From Bacteroidales bacterium (GTDB lineage Bacteria; Bacteroidota; Bacteroidia; Bacteroidales; FEN-979), in contig JAFGNY010000356.1 in NCBI GenBank assembly GCA_016926765.1, forward strand, positions 1-6,353: 6,353 bases of DNA, read 5' to 3'. Both the position numbers and the translations under genes were made by a program. The notes under the pieces were generated by a model. It did no database searches. It saw only the letters and a list, made by a program, of their open reading frames with translations, and had not been told where the DNA came from. Of the stretch, positions 1-6,353 are shown piece after piece. Each line of letters starts with the position of its first letter. Position 1 is the stretch's first letter.

Positions 1-15
1 CCAATACCAAGCCTG

Positions 16-2244
16 TTACCTGACAAGAATAAGTTTACGGGTCAGCATCTGGTCTGCAGTTTTCAACGTCAGATAATAGAGCCCGGATGGCACCCCTCCG
101 GTCGACATCGGCTCACAGTGATTCCCACGGTCTCTCCGCCCCAGATTATTTTCGCCTACTTTCACTCCACTGGAGGTGTACAGGAATATGGTTACCTCAG
201 CAGCTTCTTCAAGAGTAACTAAAACAGTTACTGATCCGGCAGCTGGATTTGGGAAAATTGAAAAACCGGAAATTGCTTTTTTCACAGGAGGGTCTTCGAT
301 TCCGGTAGGGGGAGGGAATTTGTTTATCAGTACATCCTGGATGAAGGCTTTGGCATCAGAGGTATCAATAAAAAATAATGGAAAACTCAGCAGAATGGTT
401 CTATAAATGGTTCCGATGTTCTCCAGCCCCACCGGTTTCCCTTTTGAGGCTCCATGAGAGGAGGAGGAGTCATAGTGAGAATCATATAAATAGATAATCG
501 TTCCTTCCGGTCCTGTCGCATAGGTCTCGATATTCTGCAATTCACCCTGGAGCCCGGGAATAAACCCCTTCTCCGGGTCAACAGTAAGGGTGTCGTAACC
601 GGGAATATCAGGCAACGCCCGGTAAAACAGGCTGGTAGGCTTACGGACGACCGAATCGGCTTTAAAAAAAGAGCGAAGAATTGATTCCTCCCCCAGCCTG
701 ACGACATTTTCTTCAATGCCATCCATCAACGATGAAGGGGTAAAAGCCGTCAACAGCATATTCCCTCCGTTCCCGAAGAAGTCGCTGAATTCAGCCGCGG
801 ATGGATGAAGTAAAGGAGTGTAATTGAAATCGTTTGACATCCACCAGATATTCCGATGAGTATCCAGCAGATGTAACGACAACGGATGCTGTTTATTCAC
901 ATCATACCATATGAAGGGGATTGTATCTAGAAGATAGGAATAGTACTGAACGATTTCATCCGGAGTACTGGTGCCATTTGCAACACTGTTTATTATCAGG
1001 AGTGTGTCGGAGAATTCAATCCGAACACCACGGGCCACTTCGGAGGAGTGACTTTCTTGCAGGGAATGATTGAGCGCTCTCACGAAATAGAAATATTCTT
1101 CTCCTTTTTCAACAGTATGATCCACATAAAAGGAATCGGTAATCATAGCCTGATTCAACCGGGTGAATCCTGTTTCAGGATTTGCTGAGCGGTAGAGAGT
1201 ATATCCTGCGACATGTGCATTTTTCGTTGGCAGCCAGGTCAGTGTGATATTTTCTTTTGAGGACCGGACTGAAAAAGAGCGTGGGTAAGGGAGAAGCTGA
1301 TCCTCCATCAGGGTGGCGCACGCACCCCGTGTCACCTCGGCACAATAGCTGAGGTTACAGGCTCCCACAGTATCGTTCTCTGTATGCCAGTTGGGACTAA
1401 AATCCGATTCGATGAAGAAGGTAGTCGGAAAGCCATTCAGCCAGAAGAAATAGGAGTCGGTTTCGTTATTTGTCGAATCCGTTGGGTAGATGACTGGAAA
1501 TCCAGTATACCGGTTGAAGATATCACCCGCAAATCTGCCGGCAGCTTCGACTTTGTAAAATTTATAGATCAAGATTTCCGGGAGGCTGTCAGGATTGTTG
1601 GCGATCATATCCAGGTTGAGCATGTACCGGATATCGCGGCCTGTTTCACGGGCAGCTGAAGCCATGTGTTCCGAACCATGTCCACCCAGTTCTTCTGCCG
1701 CAAACAACGCGAAGGTAATGGTCGACTCCGGCCGGTATCCCTGCTGCATCATAACTCTGGCGATCTCCAGAACTGCGGCCACACCGGAGCCGTTATCATC
1801 GGCTCCGGGCGCTCGGCCAAATGGATTCTGATTGTTGTACGAGTCATAATGCGCCCCGATGAGGTCTTCCTCGCAGGGAGCGCTTTGCCCCATAATTCGT
1901 GCAGTGACATTGTATTGCCACAGAGTAGTATCAACAGGCCTCGTGACATGGCAAAAGAATGAGTCGATGTGCACATCCGTCAGGCCAAAGGATAAAAACT
2001 TTTCAGCAAGCCAGGTCGCAATTTCCCGGCGGTTGTCCAGTAATTTAAACCGGGATTCATCATCCTGCAGATGCTGAATGATCGTCCGGATCGAATCGGG
2101 ATGAATGGTCTGAATTACCGTGACGATCATGGGGTTTAACGAATCCTGACCGGGAGACGCGACTGGTTTGCCTTGACTTATCCGGCAAATTGATGAGAAC
2201 CCCATGAGGAACAACATGGCAGATAAGAAGATGACCTTTTTCAT
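16..2244 (-). CDS. Secreted M28-family zinc peptidase with FN3, amidotransferase-like and T9SS sorting domains
   Basis: A 742-residue exported metallopeptidase. An N-terminal signal (K2, K3, hydrophobic core to about residue 17) has an uncertain cleavage site. Residues ~45-318 are a peptidase M28 domain with the full two-zinc set: H132 (GAHYD), D150 (GADDNGSG), E185 with the preceding general base E184 (AAEELG), D212 (NLDMI) and H287 (WHTEND). The family hydrolyses peptides, usually as aminopeptidases; the substrate here is unknown. Residues ~320-408 resemble fibronectin type III (TLTWLP, GYTLYRS, YFYFVRA). Residues ~410-640 look like a class I glutamine-amidotransferase-like Rossmann domain (TLLIINS, FFGNGGNMLLTA). 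After a Pro-rich linker, residues ~659-742 form a type A T9SS sorting domain (FSIFPNP, GLYYL, basic end), implying outer-membrane export and tail removal. The ATG lies 20 nt after the stop of the upstream gene, so the two are probably one operon; the leader is A-rich without Shine-Dalgarno. The frame is intact and the TAA stop lies inside the window. Confidence 0.93.
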   Translation of the reverse strand: MKKVIFLSAMLFLMGFSSICRISQGKPVASPGQDSLNPMIVTVIQTIHPDSIRTIIQHLQDDESRFKLLDNRREIATWLAEKFLSFGLTDVHIDSFFCHVTRPVDTTLWQYNVTARIMGQSAPCEEDLIGAHYDSYNNQNPFGRAPGADDNGSGVAAVLEIARVMMQQGYRPESTITFALFAAEELGGHGSEHMASAARETGRDIRYMLNLDMIANNPDSLPEILIYKFYKVEAAGRFAGDIFNRYTGFPVIYPTDSTNNETDSYFFWLNGFPTTFFIESDFSPNWHTENDTVGACNLSYCAEVTRGACATLMEDQLLPYPRSFSVRSSKENITLTWLPTKNAHVAGYTLYRSANPETGFTRLNQAMITDSFYVDHTVEKGEEYFYFVRALNHSLQESHSSEVARGVRIEFSDTLLIINSVANGTSTPDEIVQYYSYLLDTIPFIWYDVNKQHPLSLHLLDTHRNIWWMSNDFNYTPLLHPSAAEFSDFFGNGGNMLLTAFTPSSLMDGIEENVVRLGEESILRSFFKADSVVRKPTSLFYRALPDIPGYDTLTVDPEKGFIPGLQGELQNIETYATGPEGTIIYLYDSHYDSSSSHGASKGKPVGLENIGTIYRTILLSFPLFFIDTSDAKAFIQDVLINKFPPPTGIEDPPVKKAISGFSIFPNPAAGSVTVLVTLEEAAEVTIFLYTSSGVKVGENNLGRRDRGNHCEPMSTGGVPSGLYYLTLKTADQMLTRKLILVR

Positions 2245-2264
2245 CTTTTTGATTCTTTTGGCGA

Positions 2265-3227
2265 TTATTTGGAATGATCGACATTCTGATCGATGCGGAT
2301 GTCTCCCTGATACTCCTTCACGCCATCCAGCCAGTGGATCAGGTTGAGAGTAAACTGTGCGTTCTGAGGCGCGAACGGCGAATTGAACCCTACGGGAAGG
2401 GTATCATTGACAATCTGTGCCGTAAACATAGCGGCTTCACCGAACACCGCGATTTTTCCCCGGCCGAATTTTCGGATAGCCCCCTGGTGATATCTTTCAA
2501 GATTTTCCCATGGAGTCCATTCATTGAACTGCCATGCAGTATCCGGTTGGAAGGTAATCCCATTCTCCTGAAAGCTGAGAACAGGGATCGCAAGATCGGG
2601 GGCGTAAAATGCAGAGCCGGTAAAGGTGGCAACCTGGTCAATTTGCTCATAATCCTTGAGTCCTTTGGTAATCAAGGATTGTTCAAGTGTTTGATCTTCA
2701 AGTGAAAAAAGTATTGGTGGCCAGGTTTTTTCAATTATAAAAGCGAATCCGTTGATAAATTCAAAACCAAACGATTTCCCAAGATTAAAGGCAGCTCCGG
2801 CAAATGGCATATGGTCGGCTATCAAGAGCAGGCTGCCTCCGTTTTTAACCCATTTTTTAATCACGGAGATCTCTTCTTTTGAAAAAGCTGAAGGAGTTGG
2901 CAATGTCCAGTTCTGCAAGTTTGAATAGTGTAGGGCATTGGCAATGACAAGCACCTTGCAGCCGCTTAAAACGTCAGGAGTTCTGATGTATGAAACGAGG
3001 GGTTGAACCCGGTAGCCATCCTCTATCAGTAATTTACTGAAGGCATAAAAATTGCCGCTCATGGTATGCATGTTGTGATGGGCCTGGTCAATATAAATTA
3101 CCGGGCCCTCTCCTTTTTGATAGGCAGTTTGTCGGATCGGAAAGGTGAATGAGGTATCGGGTACCTGCTGTGCACACAGATACCAGGGGAAAAGCAGACC
3201 AACTATGAATGTACTGAGAAATTTCAT
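2265..3227 (-). CDS. Exported DUF4350-like protein with glutamine-amidotransferase-like fold
   Basis: A 320-residue protein of unknown function. Residues 1-19 are a clear signal peptide (K2, hydrophobic core, YLCA) with predicted cleavage before Q20, fitting the Bacteroidetes Gln(+1) pattern. The body resembles DUF4350/GATase-like proteins. A first strand (PVIYID, 42-47) leads into QAHHNMHT (48-55); a helix then ends in LLIEDGYRV; a second strand is KVLVIANAL (91-99). E118-E119 and WVKNGG (126-131) lead to LLLIADHMPFAGAA (133-146). Later come GRGKIAVFGEAAMF (255-268) and a final helix with LNLIHWLDG (294-302). I see no GATase catalytic triad or nucleophile-elbow Cys, so binding or sensing rather than amide transfer is plausible. 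There is no T9SS tail, so it is probably periplasmic. The ATG at 3227 is chosen because the signal peptide begins there; the frame stays open to a TTG near 3323 but that extension is unconvincing. The peptidase gene follows after 20 nt. Confidence 0.85.
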   Translation of the reverse strand: MKFLSTFIVGLLFPWYLCAQQVPDTSFTFPIRQTAYQKGEGPVIYIDQAHHNMHTMSGNFYAFSKLLIEDGYRVQPLVSYIRTPDVLSGCKVLVIANALHYSNLQNWTLPTPSAFSKEEISVIKKWVKNGGSLLLIADHMPFAGAAFNLGKSFGFEFINGFAFIIEKTWPPILFSLEDQTLEQSLITKGLKDYEQIDQVATFTGSAFYAPDLAIPVLSFQENGITFQPDTAWQFNEWTPWENLERYHQGAIRKFGRGKIAVFGEAAMFTAQIVNDTLPVGFNSPFAPQNAQFTLNLIHWLDGVKEYQGDIRIDQNVDHSK

Positions 3228-3231
3228 CGGC

Positions 3232-3239
3232 CAAAAATA
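3232..3239 (-). promoter_or_regulatory. Candidate -7 element (TATTTTTG) before the DUF4350-like gene
   Basis: On the minus strand this reads TATTTTTG, matching TAnnTTTG, and ends only 4 nt before the ATG at 3227. A nine-T run sits at the expected -33 distance (19 nt upstream) but without the usual TTTG. If active, it would give the peptidase operon its own promoter and a leaderless transcript. The match may be chance. Confidence 0.3.
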
Positions 3240-3319
3240 AGATCGATTCACAGGGAATAAAAAAAAATTCCATGACTCGTTGAAAAACATAGATAAACGA
3301 ACCTTTCCTTGGGACAGGG

Positions 3320-5419
3320 TCAATGGAATTTCATAATTTTTCTAAACGTAGTCAATTCTCCGGTAGTGAACTGCAGAAGATATAATCCAGGAGGCAGTTT
3401 TAGATCGTCCAAATCATATGAAAATTTACCGGCCTGGCAGTTCCCAAGGTCAATGGTTTGGACAGGTTGTCCCAGGTTCGAATAGAGGTTGAGGGTTACG
3501 CGATTCGTTTGCGGCAACTGGCAGGTAATGTGCAGATAGTCAGCCATTGGGTTGGGGAAACAGTCAATGATAAGTTGTTGCTTCTCATTTGAAGGATTTG
3601 TCAGTCCGGTTGCAATGGAATCAGCTCGTTTCATGATGGTCCCCACGCTCCCCACGACAAAAATGTTGTCGGAGGAAATTGCCCCCTTCTTAAAAGTAAT
3701 CTGATCAAGCTGTACCTCAGGGATCCAGTTGCCCCCTCCGTCGGTAGTGTGGTATATGACGCCATCACCCATTGCATATCCGTTGGTGGCCGAAAAGAAT
3801 TTCAGATCGAAGATGTCGTGCATTCCCGAAGCGGTGCTATTAGTCCAGCTCATCCCTCCATCTACGGTTTTGATGAGTGTATATGTGCCTTCATATCCAC
3901 CCAGGTATCCGTGCAGTTCATCGGCGAAGCAGATCGATTGCCAGGCTCCGGCGAGGGTTGGTACAACATGGGTCCACATTTCACCGGCATCGGAGGTTTT
4001 ATAATAAGAGCCATCGTTGCACAGAAGGTAACCGATGGCAGGGGAAAGAAAGAAAAGCTCCATCCCTTTGGCTGAAGGGTTTGTGGGAGAAGATTCCCAG
4101 GAGTTTCCTCCGTCGTGTGTCATCCATACATTCCCGTAGTACCCGCAAATATAACCAACCAAACCGGAGGTAAAGCAGATATCCGTCATGTTGGTTGTGG
4201 CTGTGCTTGTCGGTAATGTGATCCAGTTTTCGCCGCTATTGGTACTCCTCCAGAGTTGGTTCCATGTGGAGAGATATCCGGTATCGGTGTTTGGGAAACT
4301 GATGTTTGAAATATGATAATCGCCGTTGGTATCGGGGAAGACCGAATTCCATGTACTGCCCCCGTCAGCGCTTCTGTAAAGCGCCTGGTCGGCTGCCACA
4401 AAACCGGTAATTTCATTAGGAAATGAAATATCGAAAAGGTCCTCCCGGAGGGAGGAAGATTTTAAGACCCAGGTATCGCCTTCGTTTTCGGTGAGGTAAA
4501 CCTGACCATAATCCCCGCAGGCGAAACCTCTCTCTTCGTCCACGAAAAATATATTGAAACCCCAATACTGGGAAAAACCGCCAATACAGAAACCGCTCCA
4601 AGTATTTCCTCCATCTGTCGTCCTTTTACCGCATTTAAAGCCGGTCATTACATACCCGGTCGAAGTGGAGAGGAACTGGATGGCTTTCTGACAACTGTTG
4701 CTGAACGAAGGAACCTGTGTCCAGGTGGTTCCTCCATCGGTAGTTTTGATCAATACCCCACTCATCGGAGAGATCTCTCCACCCCCTGCAAATCCGACAG
4801 TTTCAGTAAGGAAATCGAGGCAATAAAGCGGAAAAGAGAGGGGTAAGCCGGTGGGCAGTTGGCTCCAGGTGCTCCCGCCATCTGTAGTTTTGATAACATA
4901 CATGTTGGCTCCGCAGGCATAACCAGTCTGTTCGTTGACGAAACTGACATCGAAAAGGTCTTCGGCCACCGGGGGGCATGTTTGCCATGTAAATCCTTCG
5001 TCTGTTGTTTTGACCACCGTCCCTCCAAGGCCTACAGCGTACCCTACGGCCTCTGACGGGAATTCAACGGACTTCAGCGGGGGGTCGTAATTCCCAACAT
5101 CGAGCCAGGTAACCCCGGCATCTGTGGTTTTGAGGATGGTACCCAGTTCTCCAACCACGATACCGTCTGTTGCCGAGGTAAAAGTCACGTCGTTCAGGGT
5201 CCAGGAAATGCCTGCATTGACAGAGGTCCAGGTCTCCCCTCCATCCAGGGTTCGGATCACGGTGCCATGTTCGCCAACGATGTAGCCGGTTTGTTCATCG
5301 ATGAAGTAAAGGGCTGTCAGGTGTTCAATGGTTGGCAGCGGGTTAAGAAGGGTCCACTGGGCTGGCAAGCTCCAGGGACACAGCATCAGCAGCAGGAAAA
5401 CGAAAAACCCGGATCTCAT
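3320..5419 (-). CDS. T9SS-exported YCF48/Asp-box beta-propeller protein
   Basis: A 699-residue surface or secreted repeat protein. Residues 1-20 are a strong signal peptide (R2, Leu/Phe core, SLPA) with cleavage predicted before Q21-W22. Thirteen YCF48/BNR-type blades follow, each ending in an Asp-box such as KTTDGGSTW, with the closing Trp at 64, 105, 145, 185, 233, 274, 317, 357, 399, 441, 482, 525 and 565. A fourteenth, Trp-less blade (VGSVGTIMKRADS) lies at ~589-601. Blades carry the family signature F-x(5)-GY-x-x-G. Residues ~613-699 are a type A T9SS sorting domain (CFPNP, LYSNLGQPV, PPGLYLLQF). YCF48 itself is a photosystem II assembly factor, but Bacteroidota homologues are non-photosynthetic; their usual role is unknown, probably binding or scaffolding. 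An in-frame ATG at 5440 would add seven residues; the ATG at 5419 is preferred because it gives a cleaner signal peptide and a TATATTTG -7-like element lies between the two. The gene is divergent from the propeller gene at 5482. Confidence 0.92.
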   Translation of the reverse strand: MRSGFFVFLLLMLCPWSLPAQWTLLNPLPTIEHLTALYFIDEQTGYIVGEHGTVIRTLDGGETWTSVNAGISWTLNDVTFTSATDGIVVGELGTILKTTDAGVTWLDVGNYDPPLKSVEFPSEAVGYAVGLGGTVVKTTDEGFTWQTCPPVAEDLFDVSFVNEQTGYACGANMYVIKTTDGGSTWSQLPTGLPLSFPLYCLDFLTETVGFAGGGEISPMSGVLIKTTDGGTTWTQVPSFSNSCQKAIQFLSTSTGYVMTGFKCGKRTTDGGNTWSGFCIGGFSQYWGFNIFFVDEERGFACGDYGQVYLTENEGDTWVLKSSSLREDLFDISFPNEITGFVAADQALYRSADGGSTWNSVFPDTNGDYHISNISFPNTDTGYLSTWNQLWRSTNSGENWITLPTSTATTNMTDICFTSGLVGYICGYYGNVWMTHDGGNSWESSPTNPSAKGMELFFLSPAIGYLLCNDGSYYKTSDAGEMWTHVVPTLAGAWQSICFADELHGYLGGYEGTYTLIKTVDGGMSWTNSTASGMHDIFDLKFFSATNGYAMGDGVIYHTTDGGGNWIPEVQLDQITFKKGAISSDNIFVVGSVGTIMKRADSIATGLTNPSNEKQQLIIDCFPNPMADYLHITCQLPQTNRVTLNLYSNLGQPVQTIDLGNCQAGKFSYDLDDLKLPPGLYLLQFTTGELTTFRKIMKFH
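3617..5356 (-). repeat. Array of 14 propeller-blade repeats (about 125 bp each)
   Basis: This is the repeat part of the large propeller gene. Thirteen Asp-box tryptophans plus the N-terminal W22 fall at intervals of 42, 41, 40, 40, 48, 41, 43, 40, 42, 42, 41, 43 and 40 residues. At DNA level the plus strand shows a recurring tract such as cctccatcggtagttttgat (about 4732-4751), with variants near 3853, 4607, 4879, 5119 and 5239. The copies differ substantially, so this is an old protein repeat, not a recent tandem duplication. Confidence 0.88.
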
Positions 5420-5427
5420 ATCTTGTA

Positions 5428-5435
5428 CAAATATA
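5428..5435 (-). promoter_or_regulatory. Candidate -7 element (TATATTTG) of the large propeller gene
   Basis: On the minus strand this reads TATATTTG, an exact match to the Bacteroidetes TAnnTTTG -7 consensus. It ends 8 nt before the ATG at 5419 and lies inside the alternative longer reading frame, so it favours the shorter start and implies a very short or absent 5' leader. No convincing TTTG is found at the expected -33 spacing (19-21 nt upstream), which weakens the call. Confidence 0.4.
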
Positions 5436-5444
5436 ATCATGAAC

Positions 5445-5458
5445 GATAATTAATTATC
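5445..5458. promoter_or_regulatory. Perfect 14-bp palindrome in the divergent intergenic region
   Basis: The sequence gataattaattatc equals its own reverse complement. It lies between the two divergent propeller genes: 25 bp upstream of the preferred minus-strand ATG (5419) and 23 bp upstream of the plus-strand ATG (5482). A dimeric regulator could bind here and control both genes. It is very AT-rich, so chance is a real alternative; no known operator is recognised. Confidence 0.35.
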
Positions 5459-5462
5459 TTTA
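5455..5462 (+). promoter_or_regulatory. Candidate weak -7 element (TATCTTTA) of the right-hand propeller gene
   Basis: TATCTTTA differs from TAnnTTTG only at the last base and lies 19 nt upstream of the ATG at 5482. It overlaps the right end of the 14-bp palindrome, so a protein bound there could block it. No -33 TTTG is seen at the right spacing. Confidence 0.25.
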
Positions 5463-5481
5463 TCCCATTAAAAGAATTGGC

Positions 5482-6353
5482 ATGCGAGCTTTTTTTCTGG
5501 GATGTTGCCTGCTCGGTCTTCAAATCACCACGTTTGGCCAATGGATCCCTACCAATGGTCCTTACGGAGGTGGTGTAATGCTGCTATCTGCATACGGAAA
5601 TGACCTTTATACTGCTACCAATGATAAAATGTACCTGTCGACCGACACCGGATCAAACTGGTCTTGTATCAGCAGCGGGCTTCCTGACGTTTTAAACAGG
5701 ATTATGACCATGGTTCGGTTGGATACCTTTTTGTTCATCGGAACCCAGGATATGGATGGCCTGGTATTTCGGGCAGGTACCGGCACATATCAGTGGACCA
5801 TCATGCAAAATGGCCTTCATATCCATGATTTTCCGACTTCCATGGAGATCTTTGGCGGGGATATTTATCTTGCCACCATCTATGGGGTCTACCGGTCGGA
5901 GAATGCAGGGGAACTGTGGAATAGTATGAATACAGGTTTGGCAGGCATTACGTGCCTCGTTTTACAGGCTCACGATGATCGCTTGTATGCAGGGACGGAT
6001 CAGGGAAGCATCTTCTACCTGGACGATCCGGTTGTTGGTTGGCTGCCTTTCAATACGGCGCCCCTTCCCTCCAATTGTGATATTTTCTGCCTTTGTTTCA
6101 GGGATTCCCTGTTATTTGCAGGGACTTCAAAAGGGGTCTTCCGGACAGCCGATGGAGGCTGCTCCTGGGATACGTGCAACACCGGACTGACATACACATA
6201 TGTTGTTAATATGGCATGGGATTCGATGTACCTGTATGCGACCGGCGGTTGGGATGGGGTGTTCCGGTCAGCCGACAATGGCAATAACTGGGAGCCCGTA
6301 AATACAGGGCTTCCTTACAGGCCGGTCAATACAATTGACAGAGAATATAACAG
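5482..6353 (+). CDS. Exported Asp-box beta-propeller protein, 3' end cut by window edge
   Basis: Partial gene: 290 codons are visible with no stop before the edge. The product starts with a short signal peptide (R2, FFLGCCLLGL core, TTFG) with cleavage predicted before Q20-W21. Asp-box motifs S/T-x-D/N-x-G-x-x-W end at W60 (STDTGSNW), W146 (SENAGELW), W229 (TADGGCSW) and W270 (SADNGNNW). Blades between them keep the Trp at W105 and W187 but have degenerate boxes. Several blades continue into a shared NTGL or SSGLP turn, as in many secreted Bacteroidota propeller proteins. Asp-boxes are structural and do not by themselves imply sialidase activity. Seven Cys lie in the visible mature part (62, 158, 199, 203, 205, 227, 232), so disulfides are possible. 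A T9SS tail may lie beyond the edge but cannot be seen. It is a different, more diverged propeller type than its divergent neighbour. The ATG sits behind an A-rich leader (AAAAGAATTGGC). Confidence 0.85.
   Translation, partial: MRAFFLGCCLLGLQITTFGQWIPTNGPYGGGVMLLSAYGNDLYTATNDKMYLSTDTGSNWSCISSGLPDVLNRIMTMVRLDTFLFIGTQDMDGLVFRAGTGTYQWTIMQNGLHIHDFPTSMEIFGGDIYLATIYGVYRSENAGELWNSMNTGLAGITCLVLQAHDDRLYAGTDQGSIFYLDDPVVGWLPFNTAPLPSNCDIFCLCFRDSLLFAGTSKGVFRTADGGCSWDTCNTGLTYTYVVNMAWDSMYLYATGGWDGVFRSADNGNNWEPVNTGLPYRPVNTIDREYN
5542..6353 (+). repeat. Propeller-blade repeats of the right-hand gene, running off the edge
   Basis: Trp residues at 21, 60, 105, 146, 187, 229 and 270 of the product are spaced 39, 45, 41, 41, 42 and 41 residues apart, giving six visible repeat units. 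Canonical Asp-boxes occur at the units ending W60, W146, W229 and W270; those ending W105 and W187 are degenerate. The array is cut by the window end, so the full blade number is unknown. Confidence 0.75.

Noticed and set aside
1384..1659. Plus-strand open frame of 91 codons opposite the peptidase gene
   Set aside because: It is antisense to the conserved M28 zinc-binding region, where the minus-strand frame is clearly the coding one.
2274..2705. Plus-strand open frame of 143 codons opposite the DUF4350-like gene
   Set aside because: It lies wholly antisense to a gene with a signal peptide and conserved motifs; its translation shows no recognisable domain or signal.
3228..3319. Terminator at the nine-T run (3259-3267, minus strand) after the large propeller gene
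   Set aside because: No GC-rich inverted repeat precedes the T run, so an intrinsic terminator is not supported.
3228..3323. Longer N-terminus for the DUF4350-like protein from a TTG at 3323
   Set aside because: The 32 extra residues would precede a complete signal peptide and overlap the end of the upstream gene; the ATG at 3227 explains the protein better.
3617..5356. CRISPR or recent tandem DNA repeat
   Set aside because: The periodicity is a coding repeat of about 42 residues with diverged copies and no separate spacers.
5482..5520. Lipoprotein signal (FLGC, Cys8) in the right-hand propeller protein
   Set aside because: The Cys would be only seven residues from the start with almost no n-region, and a good signal peptidase I site (TFG before Q20) lies downstream.
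5975..6284. Short open frames on both strands inside the right-hand propeller gene
   Set aside because: They overlap the frame carrying regular Asp-box repeats, which is plainly the coding one.
3617..6353. Sialidase function for the two Asp-box proteins
   Set aside because: Asp-boxes are structural turns found in many propellers; no sialidase Arg triad or FRIP motif is visible.

Overview
The window looks like a piece of a Bacteroidota (Bacteroidetes) chromosome, probably from an environmental or uncultured lineage. This rests on two C-terminal domains of the type IX secretion (T9SS) type A sorting class, mature N-termini that follow the Bacteroidetes Gln(+1) rule, A-rich leaders with no Shine-Dalgarno sequence, and TAnnTTTG-like -7 elements just upstream of two genes. 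Base composition looks moderate (roughly 45-50 % GC by eye) and fairly even, with no sign of a recent insertion. I cannot name a genus.

Layout: three genes lie on the minus strand and are read from right to left. The first (3320-5419) is a large exported protein of YCF48/Asp-box beta-propeller repeats with a T9SS tail. After 92 nt comes a periplasmic or exported DUF4350-like protein with a class I glutamine-amidotransferase-like fold (2265-3227). After only 20 nt comes a secreted M28-family zinc peptidase (16-2244), which carries an FN3 domain, a second amidotransferase-like domain and a T9SS tail. A fourth gene diverges on the plus strand from 5482 and runs off the right edge; it is a second Asp-box propeller protein. 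The divergent intergenic region is very short (62 bp between the preferred starts) and carries a perfect 14-bp palindrome.

How the genes relate: all four products have export signals and none looks cytoplasmic, so this is a small cluster of cell-surface or secreted proteins. The peptidase and the DUF4350-like protein are probably co-transcribed and share a related fold, which suggests a common job, possibly in handling extracellular peptide or glycan; the substrate cannot be read from sequence. The two divergent propeller proteins share an architecture: each predicted mature chain begins Gln-Trp, and that Trp is in register with the blade repeat, as expected for a strand that closes the ring.

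There are no RNA genes, mobile elements, CRISPR arrays or phage genes, and no gene-free stretch longer than about 100 bases. I did not find a clearly new defence or metabolic system. The more interesting points are the architecture of the peptidase and propellers and the compact divergent control region.
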